DNA of 64,000 nucleotides, from assembly GCF_004343255.1 (NCBI RefSeq), contig NZ_SMDD01000001.1, positions 756,577 through 820,576 on the forward strand. Direction: 5' to 3'. The stretch is from Laceyella sacchari (GTDB lineage: Bacteria > Bacillota > Bacilli > Thermoactinomycetales > Thermoactinomycetaceae). This document shows positions 30,708-40,244 of this stretch, piece after piece. Each line of letters opens with the position of its first letter. The first letter of the stretch is position 1. Under the pieces are notes generated by a model. It saw nothing but the letters and a program-made list of their open reading frames with translations. It did no database searches and had not been told where the DNA came from. A program made the translations under genes and the position numbers.

Positions 30708-32972
30708 ATGGCAAAAATCCGCGTTTCGCGCAGATGGTTCGCCAAGTATCGCAATATTCAAGATGCCATTATGGATGCGAAACCAGGCACGACGATTGAG
30801 GTTGAGCCTGGCGTCTACCAGGAGGATTTATGGCTTGATCGCTATATTGAAATTGTAGGGCTCGGCGATGATAAAGAAGTGGTGATCCAAGGTAAAAAGT
30901 TTGCCACCATCGAGATGGGAACCGGTTATGCGGTGATCAAGAACGTGACCGTCAAGGAATCGCGCATGGCCCAAGCCCCTGCCGTGTTGATGAATAAAGG
31001 TTCCTTGGTATTGGAAGATTGCCGCGTCATGGCCTCTAAAAGTCCGGCGATCTCCATTTTGCATGATGATGCGGAGCCCATTGTACGCAGGTCATCGGTT
31101 TTCAGTGAGAAAAATGTTGCTGTCCAGTGTCAAAGCGCGGGGAAAATCTTGTTTGAGCAATGCGAACTTCTCAGCCACGGAGAACTGGCAGTGGTGTTTA
31201 TTGCGCAAGGGAATCCCTTTTTTCGCAAGTGCAAGATCACAGGTACATTGGGTTACGGAGTGTTTGTGGAAGAGTTGGGCCAAGGCCGGTTTGAGGAGTG
31301 CAATGTGTATGGCTTCCACCACAGTCCAGCCGTGGGCGTTCATGGCGGGAGCCCCACATTCCTCCGAACGCAGATCCATGATGGCAAAGCCACGGGCATC
31401 GTTTTCCAAGGGGGAAAAGGGGTTTTTGAAGAGTGTAAGTTTTATGCCCTCGGCAAGGAACGAGCGGCGGTTCGGGTGGCCGGACGAGCCCTGCCCCGAT
31501 TTCATCACACGGAAATCAAAAATTGTCCGGGTGGTGCATTTTTGTTTGAGGAAGAAGCAGGTGGCATTGTAGAAAATTGCGACTTGTATGGGTTTATCGA
31601 TAAGCCCGCAGTGGTGATCCGGACGGAGGCGAACCCCCAATTTTTGCGGACGCGTATACATGACGGGGATCAAGGGGCTATAGCCTGTTACCATAGCGGC
31701 AAAGGTATCGTCGAAAGCTGCGAGCTATTTGGGTTCAATCGCAACATCGTCACGGTGCTGGATGATGGGCGGTTGGATATTTTGCGATCCAAGGTCTACC
31801 ATGGGCAAGAGTACGGGATTTATTATGCGCAGAAAGCGGAAGGGATCGTACAGGAGACGGAGATCAAGCAGTTTCCCGACCGCGGGGCAGTCTGTATCGC
31901 CCATGCCGCCGATCCTACGTTTGTCCGTTGTCATGTGTCCCAATCCAAAGTGGGGGTTCATGTGATCGACAACGGCCGAGGAACGTTTGAGGAGTGCACT
32001 TTGACGAAATGCGATGAAGCGTGGTCAGTGGAAAATGGCCATCCCATCATCAAGCGCTGCCTGACAGATATCCCCTCTACGACTGCCGAACCGCAGTCAG
32101 CAGAAGAGGAAAGCGAACCGTTAAGCGAGTATGCGGCCGAGTGGGAGCGGGTGATCGGGCAGGAGAAAGTGAAGCAACAAATGAGAGACGTGGTAACCTA
32201 CTTGGATTACCAACAAGAGCGCAAACGACTAGGCTTGCCTTTGCCTGATGAGATGCCCATCCACGCCGTTTTCTGCGGCCCTGCGGACACCGGTCAGGTA
32301 GAGGTGGCCGAGGGGTATGGCCGGGCGTTGAAAGGAATAGGCATCCTACCTTCGGATCAGGTTATCCGCATGGATGCTGGCTTGTTGGCGCAACAGTCGG
32401 AGGAGGCCATGTTGCGGGAGTGGCACCGATTAATAGACCAAGGGAAAGGCGGGATCCTGCTCATTGAACGCCTGCCGCTATTGGCTAACACAGAAAGCGG
32501 TCAAAGCATCATACGCCATATCAAGCAGATGCTGGCGCAGCGGGAGGCAGACAGCGCCCTGATCTTAGTTGGAGAGGAGTCATTGTTAAAGGAATGGTTG
32601 GGGGAGCAATGGAACGATTTGGTGAAAAACCGTTTCACTTTTGTTCCCTACACGCCTTATGAGTTGGCCGAGCACTTTGAACAGATGGCGCGCGCAGAAG
32701 AATATGTGATCCATCCCAGTGCCAAAGATGACTGCGTCAAAGCGATGATTCACCTGCACAGGTACGGCCCAGAGGGCCAACTTGCGCGCCTGCGGGAATT
32801 TTTCCAGCAGGTGAAGTTTAACCATGGACGCAGATGTGTCCGATTGCCGAAAGAAAAACGGAACAAAGAGTTATTGGTCACCTTGATGCCTGAAGACTTT
32901 TTAAATGAAGAGACAGACATCCGACCCGGCAATCCGGACTGGCTGGCGGAAATCGAGCGTTATTTGCATTGA
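30708..32972 (+). CDS. Right-handed beta-helix protein fused to a degenerate AAA+ (CbbX/SpoVK-like) domain
   Basis: A 754-residue protein with no signal peptide, so probably cytoplasmic. Residues 1 to about 455 form a right-handed parallel beta-helix: NosD/pectate-lyase-like turns of about 22-24 residues with repeated phrases such as FEECNVYGF, FLRTQIHDG and VENCDLYGF. After an acidic linker (about 460-475), residues from 480 on resemble CbbX/SpoVK AAA+ ATPases (VIGQEKVKQQMRDVVTYL; NRFTFVPYTPYELAEHF). The ATPase motifs are broken: the Walker A position reads GPADTGQV (524-531), with Gln for Lys and Val for Thr, and the Walker B position reads GILLIERL (582-589) without the Asp-Glu pair. It is likely a non-hydrolysing scaffold or regulator; its role is unknown. 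AAAGGCGG precedes the ATG. Confidence 0.85.
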   Translation: MAKIRVSRRWFAKYRNIQDAIMDAKPGTTIEVEPGVYQEDLWLDRYIEIVGLGDDKEVVIQGKKFATIEMGTGYAVIKNVTVKESRMAQAPAVLMNKGSLVLEDCRVMASKSPAISILHDDAEPIVRRSSVFSEKNVAVQCQSAGKILFEQCELLSHGELAVVFIAQGNPFFRKCKITGTLGYGVFVEELGQGRFEECNVYGFHHSPAVGVHGGSPTFLRTQIHDGKATGIVFQGGKGVFEECKFYALGKERAAVRVAGRALPRFHHTEIKNCPGGAFLFEEEAGGIVENCDLYGFIDKPAVVIRTEANPQFLRTRIHDGDQGAIACYHSGKGIVESCELFGFNRNIVTVLDDGRLDILRSKVYHGQEYGIYYAQKAEGIVQETEIKQFPDRGAVCIAHAADPTFVRCHVSQSKVGVHVIDNGRGTFEECTLTKCDEAWSVENGHPIIKRCLTDIPSTTAEPQSAEEESEPLSEYAAEWERVIGQEKVKQQMRDVVTYLDYQQERKRLGLPLPDEMPIHAVFCGPADTGQVEVAEGYGRALKGIGILPSDQVIRMDAGLLAQQSEEAMLREWHRLIDQGKGGILLIERLPLLANTESGQSIIRHIKQMLAQREADSALILVGEESLLKEWLGEQWNDLVKNRFTFVPYTPYELAEHFEQMARAEEYVIHPSAKDDCVKAMIHLHRYGPEGQLARLREFFQQVKFNHGRRCVRLPKEKRNKELLVTLMPEDFLNEETDIRPGNPDWLAEIERYLH

Positions 32973-33035
32973 CCGGCCCAAATGGCTTGGCAAGGAATGT
33001 CGTTTCGTTTGAAAATAATGCAATGGCCCGAAGTG

Positions 33036-33068
33036 GAAGTGGATATGATCCACTTCTTATTTTTTTCT
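33036..33068 (+). terminator. Terminator after the beta-helix gene
   Basis: GAAGTGGA pairs perfectly with TCCACTTC around TATGA, followed by TTATTTTTTT. Confidence 0.88.
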
Positions 33069-33253
33069 GTCGTCTTTAAATCGACCAAATATTTGATTTT
33101 AGGTTATAATTGTTATCCATATAGGGTAATAAAAGCATGTTGTATGTTATTTAATTATCGATATGTCCTATAACAGGTAACAGATCGGGCAGTTTTTTTC
33201 AATTTATAGAGAAACATTCATGGCTATAAGGCCTTAGGCGAGGAGATGAGTCT

Positions 33254-33886
33254 TTGGCAACGGTATTATATGTCACCGCTAATCCTAAACCAGAGTCGGA
33301 ATCTGTGTGTTTACGTATGGGACGGGAGTTTTTGCGAACGTATGAATTGACCAATCCGCTTGATGAAATTGTAGAGCTGGACTTGTACCGCGATCCGATT
33401 CCCTTACTGGATTTCGATGTGTTTAGCGGATGGAGTAAGTTGAATGAAGGTTCCCCTCTTACTTTGGAAGAGCGGAAAAAGTTGGGAAGGATCAGTGAGT
33501 TAGTTGAACAATTTATCCACGCCGACAAGTATATTTTCGTCACACCCATGTGGAATTTTGGTTTGCCACCCATGTTTAAAGCTTACATCGACCTGGTCTG
33601 CATGCAAGGAAAAACCTACCAGTACACCGCGGCCGGACCGGTCGGGATGTTGCTGAACAAAAAGGCGGTTCATATTCAAGCGCGGGGGCAAATCTATTCA
33701 CAGGGTCCGGCGCAAGCGATGGAGTATGCCGACAGTTATGTCCGGTTGGTTTTGGGGCTGATGGGAATCACCGATGTGCAATCCATCATTGCCGAGGGTA
33801 CATCAGATCCGCAACGGTTCTCGCAAATCCTCCAACAGGGGATTCAGCTTGCCAAACAACAAGCGGTGCAATTTGCGCAAAGTTGA
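33254..33886 (+). CDS. azoR: FMN-dependent NADH-azoreductase, copy 1
   Basis: A 210-residue flavodoxin-fold quinone/azo reductase. The FMN-binding [32 protein letters not shown] and HIQARGQIYSQGP segments are typical of AzoR. It makes two-electron reductions of quinones, protecting from quinone and electrophile stress. The start is TTG 33254, eight bases after AGGAG. Copy 2 follows 125 bases downstream behind its own promoter. Confidence 0.92.
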   Translation: MATVLYVTANPKPESESVCLRMGREFLRTYELTNPLDEIVELDLYRDPIPLLDFDVFSGWSKLNEGSPLTLEERKKLGRISELVEQFIHADKYIFVTPMWNFGLPPMFKAYIDLVCMQGKTYQYTAAGPVGMLLNKKAVHIQARGQIYSQGPAQAMEYADSYVRLVLGLMGITDVQSIIAEGTSDPQRFSQILQQGIQLAKQQAVQFAQS

Positions 33887-33941
33887 ATGGATGAATGAGA
33901 ATTGGCATGGTTATTTATAATACATAAAGGAACCGCCTAGC

Positions 33942-33970
33942 TTGACAAAAGATCATCTGTTTAATATACT
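33942..33970 (+). promoter_or_regulatory. Sigma-A promoter of azoreductase copy 2
   Basis: TTGACA (33942-33947), 17 bases, TATACT (33965-33970). The -10 region and following ACAAAAGAT read on the minus strand as ATCTTTTGTAAGTATA, loosely like the YodB-type box known before B. subtilis azoR1; this likeness is weak. Confidence 0.75.
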
Positions 33971-34011
33971 TACAAAAGATTAGTTGATTATTTTTTAGGG
34001 GGAAGACACGA

Positions 34012-34644
34012 ATGGCCAAAGTACTGTACATCACTGCCAATCCCAAAGCAGAAAACGAATCATTCAGTCTCAAATTGGGGAAAGGATTCTTGGATAAATA
34101 TAAAGAATTGAATCCTCAAGACGAAATCATCCATCTTGACTTATACCAAATGGATCTTCCTTACCTTGACGCCGATGTGTTCAGCGGATGGGGCAAACTG
34201 GCTAAAGGTGAAGGTCTGACTGAAGACGAGCAACGCAAAGTCGCTCGGATCAATGAATTGACCGATCAATTTGTGGAAGCGGACAAGTATGTGTTTGTTA
34301 CGCCGATGTGGAACTTCTTGTTCCCACCACGCATGAAAACGTATATTGATACCATTTGCATCGCGGGCAAAACCTTCAAGTACACTGAACAAGGACCGGT
34401 CGGATTGTTGGAAGGCAAAAAAGCGATTCACCTGCATGCCAGCGGTGGCGTTTATTCCCATGGTCCGGCGCAGGATTTGAATTTCGCTGATCGTTATATC
34501 CATGCGGTGATGAACTTCATTGGAATTACGGATGTTACCACGGTTGTCGCTGAAGGAATGGCTGCACAACCGGATCAAGCAGAAGCCATCTTGAAGGATG
34601 CCATCGCCAAAGCGCAAGACGCAGCGGTGCAATTTGCGAAATAA
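34012..34644 (+). CDS. azoR: FMN-dependent NADH-azoreductase, copy 2
   Basis: A 210-residue paralogue of copy 1, the same length and roughly half identical by eye ([47 protein letters not shown]). Same expected chemistry. A consensus promoter and GGGGG before ATG 34012 suggest it is the more strongly expressed copy. Confidence 0.93.
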   Translation: MAKVLYITANPKAENESFSLKLGKGFLDKYKELNPQDEIIHLDLYQMDLPYLDADVFSGWGKLAKGEGLTEDEQRKVARINELTDQFVEADKYVFVTPMWNFLFPPRMKTYIDTICIAGKTFKYTEQGPVGLLEGKKAIHLHASGGVYSHGPAQDLNFADRYIHAVMNFIGITDVTTVVAEGMAAQPDQAEAILKDAIAKAQDAAVQFAK

Positions 34645-34649
34645 TAAAG

Positions 34650-34688
34650 AAAGCTAGGATGCAAAAGGCATCCTAGCTTTTCATTTTT
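34650..34688 (+). terminator. Terminator after azoreductase copy 2
   Basis: AAAGCTAGGATGC pairs perfectly with GCATCCTAGCTTT around AAAAG, then TCATTTTT. Confidence 0.9.
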
Positions 34689-34742
34689 GCTTCCAACTAC
34701 ACTGCAAGGGGACAGCGTCATCCACTTGGTTCATGGCGACAT

Positions 34743-35291
34743 TTAGAATATTTTAACCCCTAGCACATGATCGATGGGGATGCTGCCTATTTCCCGGCTA
34801 TCCCGGCTGTTGTTGCGGTTGTCGCCCATGACGAAGATCTGGTTTTCCGGAATGACGAAATGGGCGTCGGGCGTATCGATCATCGCCTCTTTGATGTAAT
34901 CTTCCTTCAGACGTTGTCCGTTTCGGTACACTTGGTTGCTTTTGATCATGATGGTATCGCCGGGGAGGCCGATGACGCGCTTGACCCAGACATCGTGGCT
35001 ATGGCGCTCTTTAAACATGGAGAACAGCGGGGTATCGAGTAAATCGTCCTTCCATGTGCGCGCACGATTTACACGGCTGTCAATGATCACGATGTCACCG
35101 ATCCGGGGCTTGTAGGTGAACGTCCGGGGAAGTTTGGATACATAGATGTGGTGGTTGGGTTTTAATGTAGGTTCCATTGAGCTACCGAGAACTTTGGTGG
35201 GTTGAAATACAAAAATACTGATAAAAAGTGCGAAGGCAATGCCGAAGAAGATTGAACCACCCCAGGCCAATAGCTCTTTTGCAATCCTCAT
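34743..35291 (-). CDS. lepB: Type I signal peptidase
   Basis: A 182-residue membrane protease removing signal peptides from secreted proteins. One N-terminal helix (about 9-30) anchors it outside. Catalytic Ser38 lies in GSSMEPT and Lys104 in VWVKRVIGLPGD; the late FVMGDNRNNSRDSREIG box is complete. Single minus-strand gene, size typical of Bacillus SipS/SipT types. Confidence 0.95.
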   Translation of the reverse strand: MRIAKELLAWGGSIFFGIAFALFISIFVFQPTKVLGSSMEPTLKPNHHIYVSKLPRTFTYKPRIGDIVIIDSRVNRARTWKDDLLDTPLFSMFKERHSHDVWVKRVIGLPGDTIMIKSNQVYRNGQRLKEDYIKEAMIDTPDAHFVIPENQIFVMGDNRNNSRDSREIGSIPIDHVLGVKIF

Positions 35292-35541
35292 TATTCACGT
35301 ACATCTCCTTACTTGATTTTGGAAAAAAGAGGTTTTGGATGTTAACTAATTCAATGCTTATGCAGAAAATCCTTTCAAATATGGTACTGTTGGAGCAAAT
35401 CGTTTTTGCATAGGGTGGTTGCCTTCGTCTTTGCTGGTGATAACATCCGTCGTTATTTTTAGAGGAGAGAAAACCTTTTCAAGAAATGTATTTGTTATTT
35501 TGTTAAAATAGTGAATAGATGAATCATTAGGAGGGAGAGCC

Positions 35542-36711
35542 ATGCCGTTTTATCATCGTCTGGGAAATCTCCCAGCCAAGCGACATGTTCAATTTCGACA
35601 GCCTGATGGGAGTTTGTATCGCGAGCAGGTGATGGGCACCAAAGGTTTTTCTGGCATTCAGTCCATTTTGTATCACATCCATCCGCCGACACAGGTGCGG
35701 GAGGCTCGGTTTTTGAGAGACTGGACGGTGCCGTTGGAGGAAGAAGGAGCCAATCGCCATCGGCATTTTTTGACGTTTGAGGCTCCGAAGGGAAAAGATC
35801 CGATTGAAGGGCGTGTCCATTGGTTGGTGAATGAAGATGTGGCCATCGCTACGGCCAATCCGACAGAAGCGATGCCTTATTTTTTCCGCAACAGCGATGG
35901 TGATGAAATTCTCTTCGTCCATGAGGGGGAAGGGGTTTTGGAAACTATTTTTGGTGATCTCCCCTACCGCCCTGGTGATTATTTGGTGATCCCGGTGGGA
36001 ACCACTTACCGTTTGAACATGAAGAGCGAGCAAACCCGTCTGTTGGTTATTGAAACGACAGGGGAAATCACTCCGCCCCGTCGGTACCAAAACGAAGTGG
36101 GCCAGCTGATGGAGCACAGCCCCTATTGTGAACGGGATATACGGGTTCCTGAAAAACTGCAAACACATGAGGAAAAAGGAACGTTTGAAATTCGTGTCAA
36201 GGCGCGAAATCGCTTACATTCCTATCTCTACGATTTTCATCCGTTTGATGTAGTTGGTTGGGACGGATATCTTTACCCATGGGCCTTTAATATTGAAGAT
36301 TTTGAACCGATTACCGGCTCTATCCATCAGCCGCCGCCAGTTCACCAGACTTTTGCTGGTCCCAACTTTGTCGTTTGCTCCTTTGTGCCGCGGATGTACG
36401 ATTATCATCCCTTGGCCATTCCAGCTCCTTATTATCACAGCAATGTGAATAGTGATGAGGTACTTTACTATGTTAAGGGGAATTTCATGAGTCGAAAAGG
36501 CATAAACGAAGGTTCAATCACCCTGCATCCCAGCGGGATTCCCCATGGGCCCCATCCAGGGAAAATGGAAGCGAGCATCGGCAAAACCCGGACGGAAGAA
36601 CTGGCTGTCATGGTAGATACATTTCGTCCATTGCGGGTGACCAAGGCTGCCCTCTCATGCGAAGTAGCAGAGTATATGGCGAGTTGGTTGCCTGAAGAGA
36701 CGGAGGGTTGA
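35542..36711 (+). CDS. hmgA: Homogentisate 1,2-dioxygenase
   Basis: A 389-residue cupin-fold Fe(II) dioxygenase that opens the ring of homogentisate to maleylacetoacetate in tyrosine breakdown. Double cupin halves; iron ligands are expected in YYHSNVNSDEVLYYVKGNF and HPSGIPHGPHPG. Size matches the short Gram-positive form. GGAGGG precedes the ATG. No other tyrosine-degradation gene (HPPD, maleylacetoacetate isomerase, FAH) is in the window. Confidence 0.9.
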   Translation: MPFYHRLGNLPAKRHVQFRQPDGSLYREQVMGTKGFSGIQSILYHIHPPTQVREARFLRDWTVPLEEEGANRHRHFLTFEAPKGKDPIEGRVHWLVNEDVAIATANPTEAMPYFFRNSDGDEILFVHEGEGVLETIFGDLPYRPGDYLVIPVGTTYRLNMKSEQTRLLVIETTGEITPPRRYQNEVGQLMEHSPYCERDIRVPEKLQTHEEKGTFEIRVKARNRLHSYLYDFHPFDVVGWDGYLYPWAFNIEDFEPITGSIHQPPPVHQTFAGPNFVVCSFVPRMYDYHPLAIPAPYYHSNVNSDEVLYYVKGNFMSRKGINEGSITLHPSGIPHGPHPGKMEASIGKTRTEELAVMVDTFRPLRVTKAALSCEVAEYMASWLPEETEG

Positions 36712-36712
36712 T

Positions 36713-37357
36713 ATGCGCTTTGATCCTAAGAAGCTTTCAAAGACTGACAATTACAAGTTGCTGATAGGTAGCGTGTTGCCGAGGCCCATTGCTTTTGTCA
36801 CCTCCCAAGGGCCGAACGGGACAGTCAATGCGGCGCCCTTTAGCTTTTTTAATGTGGTCGCCACCGAACCGCCATTATTGGCTTTCTCATGCACACGCAA
36901 GCCGGGCGGCGTCATGAAGGACACGGCACGCAATATCTTAGATCATGGAGAATATGTTGTTCACATTGTAGATGAGAGCATTGTGACGATGGTGAACGAA
37001 ACGGCAGTCGAATTTCCGGCTGAGGTTGGCGAAGCGGAACAAGTCGGGTTTACTTTTGCCGACAGCGAAGTGGTGTCCGTGCCCCGATTGGCGGAGTGCA
37101 AAATCCAGATGGAATGTCGGTTACATCAACATTTAGCACTGGGTGGAACCGAAAAGGAATCTAATAGCGACTTGCTGATTGGCGAAGTGGTGCAGTTTCA
37201 TGTTGCCGACGAGCTCATCGATCGTGGACGAATTGACACCATGGGACTGCGGCCGGTGGGAAGGATGGCCGGAGCTACTTATGTCAAGTTGGGAGAATTG
37301 TTTGATATTCCGCGCATGAGCTATGAGGAATGGATGAAGAAAAAAGCATCTGAGTAG
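36713..37357 (+). CDS. Flavin reductase-like FMN-binding protein
   Basis: A 214-residue split-barrel protein of the flavin reductase (DIM6/NtaB) family: IGSVLPRPIAFVTSQGPNGTVNAAPFSFFNVVATEPPLL is the FMN site. Such proteins reduce flavin for monooxygenases or act as oxidoreductases on their own. It starts one base after the hmgA stop, so the two are cotranscribed, suggesting a role in aromatic catabolism. Confidence 0.88.
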   Translation: MRFDPKKLSKTDNYKLLIGSVLPRPIAFVTSQGPNGTVNAAPFSFFNVVATEPPLLAFSCTRKPGGVMKDTARNILDHGEYVVHIVDESIVTMVNETAVEFPAEVGEAEQVGFTFADSEVVSVPRLAECKIQMECRLHQHLALGGTEKESNSDLLIGEVVQFHVADELIDRGRIDTMGLRPVGRMAGATYVKLGELFDIPRMSYEEWMKKKASE

Positions 37358-37413
37358 GTGTGATGATTAGAACGAGGCTGAGTTTGAGCGCGAAGTGCCA
37401 CCTGATAATAAAA

Positions 37414-37447
37414 GGTGGGTTAAGTATAAACTTAACCCACCCTTTTT
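37414..37447. terminator. Bidirectional terminator between the flavin reductase gene and typA
   Basis: GGTGGGTTAAG pairs perfectly with CTTAACCCACC around TATAAA, with T-rich flanks on both strands. Confidence 0.9.
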
Positions 37448-37456
37448 ATTGCGCTG

Positions 37457-39307
37457 TTATTCTGCTTCATATTTTTTCTGCTTTTGATGGCGTGCCCGTT
37501 CGTTTCTGGCGAGGTATTTTTTCCGCAGACGGAAGGTTTTGGGCGTGATCTCAAGCAGTTCGTCCTCTTTCATGATTTCCAGGGCATCATCGATGCTAAG
37601 TTGACGGGGCGTGTCGAGACGCAGAGCTTCTTCCGCGGTGGCACGGCGAATACTGGTGAGATGTTTCTTTTTGCAGACGTTTACTTCCAAGTCGTTTTCG
37701 CGGATGTGCTGACCGACAACCATTCCTTCATACACTTCTGTTCCAGGTGTAATGTAGAGTTGGCCGCGTTCTTGCGCCGAGTGGAGCGCATAGGTGGTAG
37801 CTGTACCCGATTCCCATGCGATCAGGGAACCAAAATCATGCGTCTCTATTTCACCCGCATAAGGTTCGTATCCGGCAAACAAGGTGTTCATCAACGCTTC
37901 ACCACGTGTCGCCGTCAAAAGTTGGAGGCGGAAACCCAACAAGCCGCGAGATGGTGCCTTGTAGACAAACTGGATGTTGCCGCTATCTAACACGGTCATG
38001 TCCAGCAACTGCCCTTTGCGTTTGCCCAAGAGCTCAACGACTGCACCTTGTTGCTCGCTGCTCACTTCGATTTCCACTTGTTCATAAGGCTCGTATTTCT
38101 TACCGTCGATCACCTTAATGATTACTTCCGGCTTGCTTACCTGGAATTCATATCCCTCGCGGCGCATGTTTTCGATCAAGATGCTCAGATGCAATTCCCC
38201 GCGGCCAGACACCATGAAATGATCGGCTGAATCAGTGTCTTCTACACGCAAAGCTACATCTTTTTCCGCTTCGTTGTAGAGGCGTTCACGAATTTTGCGG
38301 GAAGTGAGGTATGTCCCGTCTTGGCCGGCGAATGGGCTGGTGTTGATGCCAATCATCATGCGCAATGTGGGCTCTTCCACTTTGATGGGTGGCAGTGGAT
38401 CGGGATGGTTGATATCGCACAAGGTGTCGCCGATCCCCACTTTGCCAAGGCCTGTGAGGGCGATGATGTCTCCGGCGAAAGCTTCTTCCACTTCTACCCG
38501 GGCTAGCCCTTGATGGGTGAACACTTGGCCTACTTTCACCTGCTTGGTTTCGCCGGTGGCCGTCATCAGCAACAAAGGTTGATTGCGCCGGATGGAACCT
38601 CGATTTAAGCGACCGATCACGATTTGCCCTTTGTATTCGTCAAAACCGAGCAAGGTGGCCTGCATTTGCGTTGGCCCTTGATGATCCACGGTGGGGGCGG
38701 GGAGATATTCCAAGATGGTTTCAAACAGCGGTTCCATCGTGGGGGTTAGTTCGTTTGGAGCATAACCAGACGAACCGGTTAATCCGCTCGCGTAAATGAT
38801 AGGAAATTCACATTGTTCTTCGCTGGCACCCATGTCGACGAACAAATCGAAAGTGGTGTTGACCACTTCATCGGGGCGCGCATGAGGCCGGTCGATCTTG
38901 TTGACGACCACGATGGCTTTGTGCCCGCGTTCCAGTGCTTTTTTCAGAACGAACTTCGTCTGCGGCATGGGGCCTTCCACCGCATCGACCAACAACAGCA
39001 CACCGTCTACCATATTCATTACCCGCTCCACTTCACCGCCAAAATCGGCGTGTCCGGGTGTGTCGACGATATTGATGTTAAATCCTTTATATTGGATCGC
39101 GGTATTTTTCGAAAGAATGGTGATGCCGCGCTCACGTTCCAAGTCATTAGAGTCCATCACGCGTTCTTCCACATGCTGGTTTTCGCGGAAGATACGGCTT
39201 TGTTTCAGCATGGCATCTACCAAAGTGGTTTTGCCGTGGTCTACGTGTGCGATGATAGCAATGTTGCGAATGTTATTCTCTTTGCTCATGTTATGGTGAG
39301 GAGCCAC
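37457..39307 (-). CDS. typA: Ribosome-associated GTPase TypA/BipA
   Basis: A 616-residue translational GTPase active in ribosome assembly and stress. G1 [16 protein letters not shown]3 [16 protein letters not shown]4 [10 protein letters not shown]; then domains II, III, V and the BipA-specific C-terminus ([16 protein letters not shown]). Two starts are possible: GTG 39307, with AGGAGGG and TAGGGG upstream, or ATG 39289, with no clear ribosome site. I keep 39307 with reserve. Confidence 0.95.
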   Translation of the reverse strand: MAPHHNMSKENNIRNIAIIAHVDHGKTTLVDAMLKQSRIFRENQHVEERVMDSNDLERERGITILSKNTAIQYKGFNINIVDTPGHADFGGEVERVMNMVDGVLLLVDAVEGPMPQTKFVLKKALERGHKAIVVVNKIDRPHARPDEVVNTTFDLFVDMGASEEQCEFPIIYASGLTGSSGYAPNELTPTMEPLFETILEYLPAPTVDHQGPTQMQATLLGFDEYKGQIVIGRLNRGSIRRNQPLLLMTATGETKQVKVGQVFTHQGLARVEVEEAFAGDIIALTGLGKVGIGDTLCDINHPDPLPPIKVEEPTLRMMIGINTSPFAGQDGTYLTSRKIRERLYNEAEKDVALRVEDTDSADHFMVSGRGELHLSILIENMRREGYEFQVSKPEVIIKVIDGKKYEPYEQVEIEVSSEQQGAVVELLGKRKGQLLDMTVLDSGNIQFVYKAPSRGLLGFRLQLLTATRGEALMNTLFAGYEPYAGEIETHDFGSLIAWESGTATTYALHSAQERGQLYITPGTEVYEGMVVGQHIRENDLEVNVCKKKHLTSIRRATAEEALRLDTPRQLSIDDALEIMKEDELLEITPKTFRLRKKYLARNERARHQKQKKYEAE

Positions 39308-39568
39308 GCGGGGCCCCTACCCTCCTTTTCGTTTCGGATTCCCAAACGGAATCGTACCATAAATAAGGGAATCTATGCTAGTGGGAGAGGAGGCTTTTCG
39401 TAGCGCAATTGCAGGCTTACCAATGAGACGACGATGGAATGGATTAAGCACGTGGATCAAGGAAGTACAAAATCAAAGAAACTCCTCCACTCTCTCCGCT
39501 GAAGAAAGACGCCCTCAATTATGATTATGCAAGTGTCGGAGTGTAACGTTTTGTATGGTATGTGTATC

Positions 39569-39897
39569 TCATTCACCATCATAGAGCGGAAGAGTAATTT
39601 GATTTGATTCACGTAGTTTCATGAAAAAATTTTCTTTAAGCCATTTGATGTCCCATTGTAAATAATAGTATTCGATCCATTCATCGTTCCCAGTATGGTA
39701 ACGTTTTTTACGTTTAACAATGAAGTCATCTATGTGAAATACATAAACATTGATGCGTTTTTCGTGTAATATCACTTTTAGTTTTTTACGAGGGTAGTTT
39801 TCCCAGAACGACTCAGGCCATCAATTCCGAGGATAAAGCGTGTTGATTTGGCTATATTTGAGACAATATCTACTAAATCAGACAAATAATCTTTCAA
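39569..39897 (-). pseudogene. Uridine kinase-like P-loop protein, frameshifted and truncated
   Basis: Minus-strand remnant of a P-loop kinase resembling Firmicute uridine-kinase-like proteins. A likely TTG start (39897) follows GAGG, and the first part contains FILGIDGLSRSGKTTLVK with an intact Walker A. At the A-run (plus-strand T6, 39782-39787) one base appears missing and the frame stops (VKN then stop). In the next frame the protein continues ILHEKRINVYVFHIDDF and RYHTGNDEWIEYYYLQWD, ending at a stop after LPLYDGE, where relatives continue for another 80 or so residues. So it is broken twice. A sequencing error could explain the first lesion but not the second. Confidence 0.75.
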
Positions 39898-40117
39898 GCT
39901 GCCAGCCTCTAAGAGTGTAAATGGATTTAATAACTATCTGAAAACAGTTTTAAATGAGTCGGTTTGTCTTGTCTATAAATCATCTTAACGCAAGGGGGTA
40001 ATTCTCTGGAACTCTTTAAGATGTTTGGTAAAGGAGGGAAACCCGGGTTTTAACGTGGAAGCGGCTTTGTTTTGATAAGCCAGGAAGCTTGAGATGACTG
40101 ATAGTCAGGTTATTAAT

Positions 40118-40142
40118 TAAACTTTTTTACTAAAAAAGTTTA
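40118..40142. repeat. Perfect AT-rich inverted repeat upstream of the exporter promoter
   Basis: TAAACTTTTTT (40118-40128) and AAAAAAGTTTA (40132-40142) around ACT. It ends seven bases before the -35, so it may be an operator or the terminator of an upstream transcript. Confidence 0.6.
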
Positions 40143-40149
40143 AAAAGTA

Positions 40150-40178
40150 TTTACATTAGCGAATCTGTAAGGTAAGAT
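40150..40178 (+). promoter_or_regulatory. Promoter of the heterodimeric ABC exporter
   Basis: TTTACA (40150-40155), 17 bases, TAAGAT (40173-40178). Confidence 0.65.
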
Positions 40179-40244
40179 TGTGATTACCGAAATATTTGAA
40201 TTGCAAAGTATTTGGGAAATGTACAGAGAACGGGGGTGGAGTCA

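Larger units (their letters stand above)
39898..40244. other. Gene-free stretch before the ABC exporter
   Basis: No supported gene. It holds a 12-base palindrome (AAACCCGGGTTT, 40039-40050), the 25-base AT-rich inverted repeat at 40118-40142 and the exporter promoter. Confidence 0.6.

Noticed and set aside
37484-37990. 168-codon plus-strand frame opposite typA
   Set aside because: Antisense shadow of the well-supported typA gene.
40006-40053. CTG-started 15-codon frame as possible exporter leader peptide
   Set aside because: GGGGG is nearby, but CTG starts are rare and it lies upstream of the mapped-looking promoter at 40150-40178.
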